Shown: piece after piece, positions 9,578 through 18,537 of the stretch | How the letters are laid out: each line of letters starts with the position of its first letter | Numbering within the stretch: position 1 is the first letter of the stretch | DNA from: Faecalicatena sp. | GTDB taxonomy: Bacteria; Bacillota; Clostridia; Lachnospirales; Lachnospiraceae | DNA: 64,000 nt | Reading direction: 5' to 3' | NCBI GenBank assembly: GCA_009774255.1 | Contig: VSNK01000002.1 | Span: 1-64,000 of the forward strand | Program-made: the position numbers and the translations under genes | The notes under the pieces: generated by a model | The model's database searches: none | The model's input: the letters and a program-made list of their open reading frames with translations, nothing else | Told to the model about the DNA's origin: nothing

Positions 9578-11026
9578 TCATTCTCCAATCAGATCCCTGT
9601 AGAGCGCCTCATACTGCCTGGTGGAATTGTTCCATGAGAAATCCTGCGCCATGGCACGCTCGACCATCTTATTCCAGTCTCTCTTCTTATCATAATAGAT
9701 CTGCTCCGCATAACGGATCGTATTGAGCATCTCATGGGCGTTGTAATTGGTAAAGCTGAATCCGGTACCGGTCTTTTCGTACTCGTTGTATGCTTCTACC
9801 GTATCCTTGAGGCCGCCGGTCTCACGCACGATGGGCAATGTACCGTACCTGAGGCTCATCAGCTGGCTGAGTCCGCAGGGTTCGAACAGAGACGGCATCA
9901 GGAACGCATCAACGGAAGCATAGATCTTGTGAGACAGCTCATCGGAATAATAAATATTCGCGGATACCTTTCCGGAATACTTCCATGCGAAATGACGGAA
10001 CATATTCTCGTACTTCGGATCTCCTGTTCCAAGAACCACAACCTGTACCGCATCCTGGCAGAGCTCGTCCATCACATAATCAATCAGGTCGAAGCCTTTC
10101 TGATCTGTGAGGCGGGATACGATACCGATCATCATCACATGAGAATCCTTATCAAGCCCCAGTTCCTCCTGAAGAGCGAGCTTATTCAGCTGCTTCAGCT
10201 TACGGAAGTTTTCAATGTTGAAGTTCTTTGCGATCCTAGTATCTGTCTCCGGATTCCAGTCCGTATAGTCCAGGCCGTTCACGATACCGCTGAGCACATT
10301 GGAACGCGCGTTCATGAGTCCGTCCAGCGCCTCCCCGTAGAACGGAGTCTTGATCTCCTCCGCATAGGTCTGGCTTACCGTTGTCACCCGGTCGGAATAA
10401 ACGATACCGCCCTTCAAGAGGTTGGCGTCCTTGTAAGCTTCCATCTTATCCGGAACAAAATAATACTCCGGAAGCCCGGTGATACCCCGAACCGTCTTCG
10501 TGTCCCATACTCCCTGGAATTTCAGGTTATGTATCGTCATGATCGTAGCGATCCCGCGGTAGTATTCGCCTGCGTAGCGGAAGTTGTCCAGATACACCGG
10601 AACCAGCCCTGTCTGCCAGTCGTGGCAATGGATAAGGTCCGGTCGGAAACCAACCACCGGAAGAATACTGAGAACTGCTTTTGAGAAAAACGCGAATTTC
10701 TCAATATTCCATTTCGGATCACCTTCATATGGAGCAAATCCGTTGAAATAATGCTCATTATCAATAAAATAGAACTGCACACCTTCATATTCGCATTTCA
10801 GGATGCCGACATAGCGGTCCTGGCCTGCCAGATTCATATAAAAGTGATCTACGTATTCCAGCATATCTTTCCATTTCTGGTACATACAATTATACTTCGG
10901 CAGCACGACACGCACGTCATACTTTTCCTTGTCAAAATACTTCGGCAAGGATCCTGCCACGTCCGCGAGCCCTCCTGTCTTAATGAATGGAACACACTCT
11001 GAAGTTGCAAATAAAATATTTTTCAT
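9578..11026 (-). CDS. glgA: Glycogen synthase (ADP-glucose dependent)
   Basis: Extends alpha-1,4-glucan chains from ADP-glucose. 482 residues, GT5/GT-B fold. The N-terminal KTGGLADV (residues 16-23) is the KxGGL substrate motif; the C-terminal half holds FEPCGLSQLMSLRYGTLP and ETGGLKDT. The ATG at 11026 has GAGG at 10 bases; the TTG at 11035 is one base from that site and was rejected. No other glycogen gene is in the window. Transcription from promoter 11085-11113 may read on into metF. Confidence 0.95.
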   Translation of the reverse strand: MKNILFATSECVPFIKTGGLADVAGSLPKYFDKEKYDVRVVLPKYNCMYQKWKDMLEYVDHFYMNLAGQDRYVGILKCEYEGVQFYFIDNEHYFNGFAPYEGDPKWNIEKFAFFSKAVLSILPVVGFRPDLIHCHDWQTGLVPVYLDNFRYAGEYYRGIATIMTIHNLKFQGVWDTKTVRGITGLPEYYFVPDKMEAYKDANLLKGGIVYSDRVTTVSQTYAEEIKTPFYGEALDGLMNARSNVLSGIVNGLDYTDWNPETDTRIAKNFNIENFRKLKQLNKLALQEELGLDKDSHVMMIGIVSRLTDQKGFDLIDYVMDELCQDAVQVVVLGTGDPKYENMFRHFAWKYSGKVSANIYYSDELSHKIYASVDAFLMPSLFEPCGLSQLMSLRYGTLPIVRETGGLKDTVEAYNEYEKTGTGFSFTNYNAHEMLNTIRYAEQIYYDKKRDWNKMVERAMAQDFSWNNSTRQYEALYRDLIGE

Positions 11027-11084
11027 AGCTAACAAACCTCTGACCCTTTCTTAGTATCTCTTCAAAATACTATGATTGTCTCTT

Positions 11085-11113
11085 ATTATAACTCATTTTT
11101 TGTACATTGAAAA
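11085..11113 (-). promoter_or_regulatory. Sigma-A promoter of glgA
   Basis: TTTTCA, 17-bp spacer, TATAAT on the minus strand, about 58 bp before the glgA start, inside the 177-bp gap after spo0A. Confidence 0.65.
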
Positions 11114-11203
11114 GATTTATCTTTCAGGAATATTGGCTAAAATTCAATTTTCTTTGGGAATTTTGTCTTGAACTGTGGAATAGTGTTTCTTAAATCAGAT
11201 TTT

Positions 11204-11992
11204 TTATCTATGCTTGTACTCTAACTGAATAGTGTCAGCAATCAATGCGATGAATTCAGAATTGGTGGGCTTTCCTTTGCCATTACTCACGGTATACCCG
11301 AACAGTTCGTCCAATGTATCCAGCTTCCCCCGGCTCCAGGCCACTTCGATCGCATGTCTGATTGCGCGTTCGACCCGGCTGGAAGTAGTCTGGTACTTTT
11401 TTGCCACTGTTGGATACAGTACCTTTGTAATCGCGTTCAGGACATCCATATCCTCAACTGCCATGATAATGGCGTCCCTCAGGTAGTGATAGCCTTTAAT
11501 ATGGGCGGGAATTCCAATTTCGTGAAGCATATCTGTAACTCTATTTTCCAGGTCATCTTCTCGAATCTGTGTATTTTCGATAATCTCTTCTATCTTCCTA
11601 TCGTGGCTTCTAAACACCTTCCTAACTGTCTTGATCCGGTTCAACAGCAATTCATTATTGAACGGCTTCATGACATAGTAATTTGCACCCTTGTTAAAAG
11701 CATCTTCAGTAATCCTCTCCTGTCCGACTGCTGTAACAACAATGAAATATGGCGGCTTTGACATGGACTTGTCATGGCTGACATGTTCCATCACCGACAG
11801 ACCGTCCATTTTCGGCATTATCAGATCCAGAAGAACAACGTCCGGTCTTTTGTCTTTGATGATCTGACACATTTCCTCGCCATTCTTCGCTTTTCCAACT
11901 ACATTGAGCTCTTTGTCGATACTAATGATTTCTTCGAGCATATTCAGCATTTTTTCATTGTCATCAGCGATAGCTACGGTCAATTGTTCCAT
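11204..11992 (-). CDS. spo0A: Sporulation master response regulator Spo0A
   Basis: DNA-binding regulator that commits cells to sporulation once phosphorylated. 262 residues: receiver domain 1 to about 125 (acidic D10/D11, phospho-Asp D56 in LLDLIMPK, switch T and K in VVTAVG and MKPF), then the Spo0A C-terminal domain with the highly conserved [15 protein letters not shown] recognition helix. The start has GGAGG at 8 bases. It follows spoIVB, a gene order conserved in spore formers. The upstream region holds a sigma-A-like promoter and a palindromic 0A box, suggesting autoregulation. Confidence 0.98.
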   Translation of the reverse strand: MEQLTVAIADDNEKMLNMLEEIISIDKELNVVGKAKNGEEMCQIIKDKRPDVVLLDLIMPKMDGLSVMEHVSHDKSMSKPPYFIVVTAVGQERITEDAFNKGANYYVMKPFNNELLLNRIKTVRKVFRSHDRKIEEIIENTQIREDDLENRVTDMLHEIGIPAHIKGYHYLRDAIIMAVEDMDVLNAITKVLYPTVAKKYQTTSSRVERAIRHAIEVAWSRGKLDTLDELFGYTVSNGKGKPTNSEFIALIADTIQLEYKHR

Positions 11993-12046
11993 ACCCTTTT
12001 CCTCCAGACAGGTCTGTGTACTGCAGAAATACCACTATCAACTTTT

Positions 12047-12075
12047 ATTATATCTACACAAGATTACAGAATCAA
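12047..12075 (-). promoter_or_regulatory. Promoter of spo0A
   Basis: TTGATT, 17-bp spacer, TATAAT on the minus strand, about 55 bp upstream of the spo0A start and 19 bp downstream of the 0A palindrome. Confidence 0.7.
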
Positions 12076-12094
12076 GGATATTTTACCGTGTAGA

Positions 12095-12113
12095 TTCGAC
12101 ATGTAATGTCGAA
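12095..12113. promoter_or_regulatory. Palindromic Spo0A box upstream of spo0A
   Basis: TTCGACA, 5 bp, TGTCGAA: two perfect 0A boxes (TGTCGAA) in inverted orientation, placed just upstream of the spo0A -35 box. The position fits activation or feedback by Spo0A itself. Confidence 0.8.
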
Positions 12114-12184
12114 GATTTGCCAATTTTCTGCATATCCTGCCGGCAACTGCCGTTTTTATAAACGGCTGCCCGCAGGAAGGATGT

Positions 12185-13249
12185 TTATTCTGCCTCATGG
12201 AGCATGGTTTCCGCAAAAATCCCATACCCTTTTGTCGGATCGTTCACAAATACATGGGTCACCGCGCCCACCAGTTTTCCGTTCTGCAGAATGGGAGAAC
12301 CGCTCATTCCCTGGATGATGCCTCCCGTTTTATCCAGCAGCTCCTGATCCGTCACCTGGAACACGATCCCTTTGTTGATCTCCTTCGGTTCCGGATCGAT
12401 ACCGGTTATGGATACCGCATACTCCTGTATCCTGTCTTCCAGGTAGCAGCGTATGACTGCTTCCCCGGGCTGAATCTCGTTCCGGGAAGCTACCTGCACC
12501 GGGATCTGCTCCTCGAACAATTCATCGATCTTATCTACCGTCCCATAGATCCCGGCTTCCGTATTCTTATCGATGCTTCCCAGATGATTGAACGCGTTAT
12601 ATACGATCAGCCCTTCCATACTGCCCGGTATACCATAGTCTCCTTTTAAGATCGACCGAATACTGGTTTTGTAAAGGCTTCCTTCCTCAATTTCCATCAA
12701 AAGGTTGGTGTCCGCGTCATGAATCCCATGCCCCAGAGCGCCGAATCTGCTGTTCTGGTTCAGAAAAGTAATCGTCCCAAGTCCCTGTACATTGTCCCGG
12801 ACCCAGATTCCAAGCTTATAATCATTCGGCTCATCCTCCACCGCCTCCAGCCGGACATCCATCATCTCATCCTCCCTGCGCAGCGTCAGTACTACCGATC
12901 TGTCCGTCAGATTTTTCAGTACCTGGATCAGATCATCCTTTCTGCTGATATTTTCCTGATTGATCCCCACAATATAATCTCCGGATTTTACCAGATTGCG
13001 GGCAGGATCGTACTCCAGTCCGTCCAGCCCTTCGATGGGCTGGGTATCCAGGACCAGTACTCCGTCCGTCTCCATATAGATTCCCACCGGCATGCCTCCC
13101 ACCAGCACGGTATCTTCTTCGATGTCCAGGGTACTGACCTCTTCCTGAGGAATATACCCCGCCGCCGCCCATCCCAGGCACCCGGATGCCAAAAGCCCCG
13201 TCAAAAACACAAATGCCAGAAACAAACTTTTAATTGCTTTCTTCATCAT
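12185..13249 (-). CDS. spoIVB: SpoIVB peptidase
   Basis: Serine peptidase secreted from the forespore that triggers pro-sigma-K processing in the mother cell. 354-355 residues: N-terminal signal anchor (about 5-28, LFLAFVFLTGLLASG), PDZ domain (about 95-175), then the S55 peptidase domain with ALGHGIHD and the catalytic serine in GMSGSPILQNGKLVGA (about residue 312). Start set at the ATG pair 13249/13246, 8-9 bases after an AAAGGTG-like site; the longer frame to 13348 runs through a hairpin and is unlikely. recN, often upstream, is absent; fusA-like is there instead. Confidence 0.95.
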   Translation of the reverse strand: MMKKAIKSLFLAFVFLTGLLASGCLGWAAAGYIPQEEVSTLDIEEDTVLVGGMPVGIYMETDGVLVLDTQPIEGLDGLEYDPARNLVKSGDYIVGINQENISRKDDLIQVLKNLTDRSVVLTLRREDEMMDVRLEAVEDEPNDYKLGIWVRDNVQGLGTITFLNQNSRFGALGHGIHDADTNLLMEIEEGSLYKTSIRSILKGDYGIPGSMEGLIVYNAFNHLGSIDKNTEAGIYGTVDKIDELFEEQIPVQVASRNEIQPGEAVIRCYLEDRIQEYAVSITGIDPEPKEINKGIVFQVTDQELLDKTGGIIQGMSGSPILQNGKLVGAVTHVFVNDPTKGYGIFAETMLHEAE

Positions 13250-13314
13250 GCGCCACACACCTTTCCACTGTTCAGTTTCTCTTACGTATCGTTTCTTTAT
13301 ACTCTGAGAACAAA

Positions 13315-13334
13315 GAGTTTCGCTTGCGAAACTC
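13315..13334. repeat. Perfect 9-bp stem hairpin in the spoIVB leader
   Basis: GAGTTTCGC, TT, GCGAAACTC. No T-tract follows, so it is not a terminator on either strand. Confidence 0.6.
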
Positions 13335-13347
13335 GCGCCCTGACACA

Positions 13348-13383
13348 CAAAAACGAATACCTTTACTTTTGGTATCCGTTTTT
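13348..13383. terminator. Bidirectional terminator-like hairpin upstream of spoIVB
   Basis: AAAACGAATACC, 9-nt loop, GGTATCCGTTTT flanked by A/T tracts on both sides. It would insulate spoIVB from the fusA-like gene. The remaining bases of 13250-13568 show no gene. Confidence 0.6.
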
Positions 13384-13465
13384 ATGTTTGTCATTATTAT
13401 ATGGACTTTTTTATTTTTCACACTGGTATAATCATTCAGAAACTTCCATTTTTTAACAAAAAAAC

Positions 13466-13512
13466 AAAAAAAGAGCCCCCATCCTTTTTACCGGATGAGA
13501 GTCTCTTTTTTG
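13466..13512 (-). terminator. Terminator of the EF-G-like gene
   Basis: On the minus strand an AAAAGAG...CTCTTTTTTT outer stem and CATCC/GGATG inner stem end in a T tract. It begins 57 bases after the stop of the EF-G-like gene. Confidence 0.75.
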
Positions 13513-13568
13513 TACTATATGATACAAAAGAGCCGTCAATGACAAGGCTTTCGTACTGATTTTAAATG

Positions 13569-15647
13569 TTACGCTTCTGCCGCCGCGCGAGCCGCGATCT
13601 CCTTTTCCTGCACGTCGGACGGTGCCTGCTCATATCTTGCGAAAGTATATTCATAGGTTCCTCTTCCGCCGGTCATGGAACGCAGGATCGTGCAGTATCC
13701 GAACAGGCCGGTCATCGGGATATCAGCCTCAATCACCTGCTTGCCGCCCGCGATCGGATTCATACCCAGCACACGCCCGCGGCGCTTATTCAGATCTCCC
13801 ATGACATCACCGGTATAGCTGTCCGGAACCGTCACCTTCAGGGAGGCGATTGGCTCGAGAAGTACCGGAGAAGCTTCCATGAATCCCTTCTTGAATGCCT
13901 GGCATGTAGCGGTCTTGAACGCCATCTCCGAGGAGTCTACCGGATGATAGGATCCATCATAGAGGATGGCCTTCACGCCGACTACCGGATATCCGGCCAA
14001 CGGTCCCTTCACTACGGAATCCTGCAGCCCCTTTTCCACTGCCGGGAAGTAATTCTTCGGAACAGCACCGCCCACTACGATTTCCTCAAATACGTAAGGA
14101 GTCTCCAGATCTCCCGAGGGTTCGAATTTCATCTTGACATGGCCGTACTGCCCATGTCCGCCGGACTGCTTCTTATACTTGGTGTCCACATCGGAATTCT
14201 TGCGGATCGTCTCACGGAAAGCAACCTTCGGTGTCTCCAGGATAATCTCCGCCTTATATCTGGACAGCAGCTTGCTCACCACGATCTCCAGATGCTGGTC
14301 TCCCATACCGTACAGCAGCGACTGGCGGTTCTCGCTGTCGATGACAGCCTTCAGGGTCACATCTTCCGCCATCATACGTGAGAGGGACTGGGATACCTTA
14401 TCTTCCTCGCCTTTATTCTTTACACGGTATCTCATATATGTATAAGGTACGGAATACTCCGTCTTTGTATACAGTACCTGAGAGCCCTTGGTAGAGAGGG
14501 TATCCCCTGTCTTTGTGTTGGCCAGCTTCGCGATGGCGCCGATATCGCCCGCGAACAGCTCACTGACCTCGGTAGGCTTATTGCCGCACATAATATAGAG
14601 CTTGCCCGGCTTTTCTTCTGACTCGCTTCCCGCGTTGAACAGAACATCGTCCCCTTTGAGTACACCCGAGCATACCTTTACAAAGGAATACTTTCCGATG
14701 AACGGGTCTACCATGGTCTTAAATACATAGGCGGTCTTCGCCTTGGAGAAATCATAATTGCCTTCAAAAATATCGTTGGTTGTCCGGTTAATTCCCGCAC
14801 AGGTTCTCTTATCCGGACTCGGGAAGAAACGCACGATATCGGACAGCAGGTTCGCAGCGCCCTGTGCCTCGATATTGGAACCCATTGCCACCGGCACGAT
14901 ACTGCAGTCCATCACTTCCGTACGCATTGCCGCGCGGATCTCTTCTACGGAAAACTCCTCGCCGCCGAAGTAGCGCTCCATGAATTCCTCGCTGGTCTCT
15001 GCCACGGCCTCCATAAGAGAATCACGCAGCGTCTCCAGATTCTCCTTGCAGTAATCCGGGATCTCACATTCCTCACGCTTTCCGATGCCGGTATATCTTC
15101 TTCCCGCATTCTTGATGATGTTGATATATCCCACCAGCTTTTCATTTTCACGGATCGGTTGGAAATGAGGCGCGATCTTCTTGCCGTATCTGGCTGTCAG
15201 ATCCTCTACCACCTGGCGGAAGCTGGCGTCATCCACATCCATCTCCGTCACATAGATCATACGGGGCAGATGGTACTTCTCACACAGCTCCCATGCTTTC
15301 TCCGTACCTACCTGAACTCCGGCCTTGCCGGATACCACAATCACCGCCGCGTCCGCCGCAGAGACCGCTTCCTCTACCTCCCCGACAAAATCGAAGTATC
15401 CCGGGGTGTCCAATATATTGATCTTGGCCTTTTCCCACTCGATCGGTACGATACTCGTACTGATGGAAAATCCTCGTTTCTGCTCTTCCTTATCAAAATC
15501 ACTTGTCGTATTGGACTCGGAAACCTTGCCCATACGCTTTGTAGCTCCGGATACATATAGCATTGCCTCCACAAGGCTCGTCTTACCGCTGCCCCCGTGT
15601 CCAAGCAATACTACGTTTCTGATCTCATCCGTTCTGTAAACCTTCAT
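13569..15647 (-). CDS. EF-G-like translational GTPase with altered G4 motif
   Basis: 692 residues, aligned along the whole of elongation factor G: P-loop GHGGSGKT (16-23), G3 DTPGYFDF (80-87), domains II-III, domain IV with SGGHGQYGHVKMKF and PVDSSEMAFKTAT, and domain V near the C terminus. The guanine-specificity motif NKxD reads TEMD here (134-137): the Asp is kept, Asn and Lys are not. It is therefore a secondary EF-G paralogue (FusA2-type) and not the housekeeping factor, which normally lies in the str operon. AAGGAGG is 7 bases before the ATG. Possible roles are ribosome recycling or a non-canonical ribosome function; not decidable here. Confidence 0.85.
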   Translation of the reverse strand: MKVYRTDEIRNVVLLGHGGSGKTSLVEAMLYVSGATKRMGKVSESNTTSDFDKEEQKRGFSISTSIVPIEWEKAKINILDTPGYFDFVGEVEEAVSAADAAVIVVSGKAGVQVGTEKAWELCEKYHLPRMIYVTEMDVDDASFRQVVEDLTARYGKKIAPHFQPIRENEKLVGYINIIKNAGRRYTGIGKREECEIPDYCKENLETLRDSLMEAVAETSEEFMERYFGGEEFSVEEIRAAMRTEVMDCSIVPVAMGSNIEAQGAANLLSDIVRFFPSPDKRTCAGINRTTNDIFEGNYDFSKAKTAYVFKTMVDPFIGKYSFVKVCSGVLKGDDVLFNAGSESEEKPGKLYIMCGNKPTEVSELFAGDIGAIAKLANTKTGDTLSTKGSQVLYTKTEYSVPYTYMRYRVKNKGEEDKVSQSLSRMMAEDVTLKAVIDSENRQSLLYGMGDQHLEIVVSKLLSRYKAEIILETPKVAFRETIRKNSDVDTKYKKQSGGHGQYGHVKMKFEPSGDLETPYVFEEIVVGGAVPKNYFPAVEKGLQDSVVKGPLAGYPVVGVKAILYDGSYHPVDSSEMAFKTATCQAFKKGFMEASPVLLEPIASLKVTVPDSYTGDVMGDLNKRRGRVLGMNPIAGGKQVIEADIPMTGLFGYCTILRSMTGGRGTYEYTFARYEQAPSDVQEKEIAARAAAEA

Positions 15648-15709
15648 GCTGCTGCCTCCTTGTTTCTATTTTATGCGCATCTGCTTCTGCAGCCGCACAC
15701 TCTGTAAAT

Positions 15710-15738
15710 ATTGTACTAAACTTCTCCACTTATTACAA
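15710..15738 (-). promoter_or_regulatory. Sigma-A promoter of the EF-G-like gene
   Basis: TTGTAA, 17-bp spacer, TACAAT on the minus strand, about 60 bp before the start codon. Confidence 0.65.
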
Positions 15739-15768
15739 CTCTTTTATAAATTTTTAACAGGATTTTTT

Positions 15769-15914
15769 GTTACTTTTAACGGTGCCTTGCACCTTGCTGC
15801 AAGGCATCCGGACGATAAAGCACCGATTTCAGACATCTGGTCCCTCGCCGAAGGCGACTTTATAATGGACCAGATGCGTTACAATTCGCGGCCGGTTAGG
15901 CCGTGAATTGTAAC
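15769..15914. repeat. Family A structured repeat, copy A3 (146 bp)
   Basis: GTTAC...GTAAC bounded, between the divergent EF-G-like and tyrA promoters. Internal hairpins: GCCTTGCA...GCAAGGC, CATCTGGTCC...GGACCAGATG enclosing GCCGAAGGCGACTTT, and GTTACAATTC...GAATTGTAAC at the right end. Confidence 0.9.
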
Positions 15915-15944
15915 GATTTTTTCCGCCAAATATCATATGGTTCC

Positions 15945-15973
15945 TTTACTTTTATTATTTTAAATGCTAAAAT
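15945..15973 (+). promoter_or_regulatory. Promoter of tyrA-aroA
   Basis: TTTACT, 17-bp spacer, TAAAAT, 43 bp upstream of the tyrA start. Confidence 0.6.
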
Positions 15974-16016
15974 AACTTTGATTTAATTTCAATTTGTATG
16001 AGGAGAGGTTCATGCT

Positions 16017-17114
16017 ATGGCGATAAAGAAAGTAGGATTTATCGGTCTGGGCCTGATCGGCGGCTCCATCGCGAGGGCGATCCGCCAGTACCACCCTGAC
16101 TGTGAGATCCTGGCATTTGATAAAAATAAAGAGACTCTGGCCCTGGCCGTACAGGAGGGGATCATCCACACTTCCTGTTCTTCGATCGACGACAATTTCC
16201 GTGACTGCACCTATATCTTCCTGTGCGCTCCGGTTTCATACAATACGGCCTACTTAAGCCAGATCAAAAATCATCTCAGCCCGGACTGTATCCTGACCGA
16301 TGTAGGCAGCGTCAAGACTTCCATTCACAAAAAGGTCATTGCCCTGGAACTGGAAGAATATTTTATCGGCGGACATCCCATGGCAGGCTCGGAAAAAAAC
16401 GGATTTATAAATGCAAAGCCGCATCTGATCGAAAATGCATACTACATTCTGACCCCTACGGCCAGAGTATCCGAAGAGAAGGTCAATGCTTACAGGGACT
16501 TTGTGGCCTCCCTGAAAGCGCTTCCGATCATACTGGATTATGAGGAGCACGATTATGTGACGGGAGCCATCAGCCATCTGCCCCATATCATCGCGGCCAG
16601 CCTGGTGAACTTCGTGAAGGAGCACGATACCCGGGAGGAACTGATGAAGATGCTGGCTGCGGGCGGCTTTAAGGATATCACCCGCATCGCCTCCTCCTCG
16701 CCTGTCATGTGGCAGCAGATCTGCTTAAAGAACAGGGAAAATATTTCCCGAATACTGGGGGAATTCATCCGGAGTCTGACAGACGCGAAGCAGGCGGTAG
16801 ACGAAAGCGCGGAAGGGACGCTCTACTCCATGTTCGAGTCTTCCCGCGATTACCGCAACTCCATGCCGGAAGGCTCTGCGGGACCGATTAAGAAGCAGTT
16901 TGCCGTATATTGTGATATCATCGATGAGGCGGGAGGAATCGCCACAATCGCCACAATCCTCGCCAGCAATATGGTCAACATCAAGAACATCGGCATCATC
17001 CACAACCGTGAATTTGAAGAAGGTGTCCTGCGTATTGAATTTTACGATGAGGATGCTTCCGCGAAAGCAACGGAACTGCTGAAAAAGCACAGATATATCG
17101 TGTATGAAGTATAA
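16017..17114 (+). CDS. tyrA: Prephenate dehydrogenase
   Basis: Oxidative decarboxylation of prephenate to 4-hydroxyphenylpyruvate in tyrosine synthesis. 365 residues: NAD-binding GFIGLGLIGGS at 7-17, catalytic HPMAGSEKNG, helical dimerisation region, and a C-terminal ACT domain (about 295-365, EAGGIATIATILASN), which suggests feedback control by an amino acid. No chorismate mutase domain. The start follows AGGAGAGG. It is cotranscribed with aroA, 47 bp downstream, so the pair serves aromatic amino-acid synthesis. Confidence 0.95.
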   Translation: MAIKKVGFIGLGLIGGSIARAIRQYHPDCEILAFDKNKETLALAVQEGIIHTSCSSIDDNFRDCTYIFLCAPVSYNTAYLSQIKNHLSPDCILTDVGSVKTSIHKKVIALELEEYFIGGHPMAGSEKNGFINAKPHLIENAYYILTPTARVSEEKVNAYRDFVASLKALPIILDYEEHDYVTGAISHLPHIIAASLVNFVKEHDTREELMKMLAAGGFKDITRIASSSPVMWQQICLKNRENISRILGEFIRSLTDAKQAVDESAEGTLYSMFESSRDYRNSMPEGSAGPIKKQFAVYCDIIDEAGGIATIATILASNMVNIKNIGIIHNREFEEGVLRIEFYDEDASAKATELLKKHRYIVYEV

Positions 17115-17115
17115 G

Positions 17116-17141
17116 GTAACTACTTTACGTAACTACTTTAC
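17116..17141 (+). repeat. 13-bp tandem duplication between tyrA and aroA
   Basis: GTAACTACTTTAC is repeated exactly twice head to tail right after the tyrA stop. The unit resembles the GTAACTACT end of repeat A4 (27514-27647), so it may be a remnant of a family A end. Confidence 0.7.
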
Positions 17142-17161
17142 ACAGGAAAGGATAAAATAAC

Positions 17162-18457
17162 ATGGAATTAACGAATATCACTGGTTTAAAAGGAGAAGTG
17201 ACCGTACCGGGAGATAAATCTATCTCCCACAGGAGCATCATGTTCGGCTCCATTGCAAAGGGAACCACCGAGGTACATAATTTTCTCCAGGGGGCGGACT
17301 GCCTCGCCACCATCGGCTGTTTCCGCAGGATGGGCATTGACATCGAGAACAGAGGCAGTTTTGTCCTCATACACGGAAAAGGTCTTCACGGCTTAAGTGC
17401 GCCGGACAGCCTTCTGGACGTAGGAAACAGCGGCACCACCACAAGGCTGATCTGCGGGATCCTCTCGGGGCAGCCTTTTGACTCCAAGCTCTCAGGTGAC
17501 GAGTCTTTAAATTCCCGCCCCATGAAGCGGATCATGGAACCCTTACGCCAGATGGGGGCCAATATTTCCAGCATCCTGAGAAATGACTGCGCGCCGCTCT
17601 ACATTACTCCGGCACACCTCCGCGGGATCCGCTACGATTCCCCGGTAGCGTCCGCCCAGGTCAAATCCTGCATCCTGCTTGCCGGACTTTACGCCGAGGG
17701 AGAGACCTCCGTTACCGAGCCAAGCCTCTCCCGGAACCATACGGAGCTGATGCTGCGGGAGTTCGGAGCGGATCTGCGTTCGGTCTATTCTCTGGACGGG
17801 GACACAAAGGCGACCGCCATTATCCGGCCCTGTGAGGAATTATACGGACAGAAGATCCACGTCCCCGGCGACATTTCCTCAGCCGCTTATTTTATCGCTG
17901 CCGGGCTCGTGATTCCGGATTCCGAGATCCTGATCCGGGATATCGGAATCAACCCCACCCGCGCAGGCATCTTAAGAGTCTGTGAGGATATGGGCGCAGA
18001 TATCACTCTGCTGAACCAGCGGAAAGAGGGCGGCGAGCCTGTGGCCGATATTCTCGTACGTACCAGCCGGCTCCATGGAATCACCATCAAAGGGGATATC
18101 ATCCCCACCCTGATCGACGAGATCCCCATTATCGCGGTGATGGCCGCCATGGCAGAGGGAACTACCTTTATCCGCGATGCGGAGGAACTGAAGGTCAAAG
18201 AATCGGACCGGATCGAGACCGTAACCGACAATCTGAAAGCCATGGGATGCAATGCCATTCCCACGGCGGACGGAATGGTGATCTGCGGCGGCACTCCCCT
18301 CCACGGAGCAACCATCCATACACTGCTGGATCACCGGATCGCGATGGCTTTCAGCATTGCTGCCCTTGCTGCAGAGGGACATACCAAGATCCTGGACAGC
18401 CATTGTGTGGACGTATCCTTCCCTACCTTTTATGATACGTTTGAAGCGCTGTTATAA
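17162..18457 (+). CDS. aroA: 3-phosphoshikimate 1-carboxyvinyltransferase (EPSP synthase)
   Basis: Condenses shikimate-3-phosphate with PEP in the shikimate pathway. 431 residues, complete. Motifs: PGDKSISHRSIM (18-29), LDVGNSGTTTRL, ACT-independent central motif KESDRIETV and LLDHRIAMAFSIAA near the C terminus. RBS AGGAAAGGA upstream. Second gene of the tyrA-aroA unit and convergent with the folate operon. Confidence 0.96.
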   Translation: MELTNITGLKGEVTVPGDKSISHRSIMFGSIAKGTTEVHNFLQGADCLATIGCFRRMGIDIENRGSFVLIHGKGLHGLSAPDSLLDVGNSGTTTRLICGILSGQPFDSKLSGDESLNSRPMKRIMEPLRQMGANISSILRNDCAPLYITPAHLRGIRYDSPVASAQVKSCILLAGLYAEGETSVTEPSLSRNHTELMLREFGADLRSVYSLDGDTKATAIIRPCEELYGQKIHVPGDISSAAYFIAAGLVIPDSEILIRDIGINPTRAGILRVCEDMGADITLLNQRKEGGEPVADILVRTSRLHGITIKGDIIPTLIDEIPIIAVMAAMAEGTTFIRDAEELKVKESDRIETVTDNLKAMGCNAIPTADGMVICGGTPLHGATIHTLLDHRIAMAFSIAALAAEGHTKILDSHCVDVSFPTFYDTFEALL

Positions 18458-18460
18458 GCT

Positions 18461-18500
18461 TCCTGTAGGAAATCAAGAAGAAAAAGTTATTTCCTAACAA
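18461..18500. repeat. Family B remnant, copy B6
   Basis: CTTCCTGTAGGAAATCAAGA ... GTTATTTCCT closely follows mini-element B5 (CTGTAGGAAATCAAGATGTA), but the outer ends have decayed. It lies in the 79-bp gap between the convergent aroA and folBK genes. Confidence 0.55.
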
Positions 18501-18516
18501 CTCAGCAAAGGATATG

Positions 18517-18537
18517 GATTTATCTGGCGCTCAGTAT
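18517..18537. repeat. 21-bp exact repeat, copy C1
   Basis: Identical to 55129-55149 (GATTTATCTGG then CGCTCAGTAT). Here only one half of the hairpin seen at 55115-55150 is present. It ends at the folBK stop codon. Confidence 0.7.
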
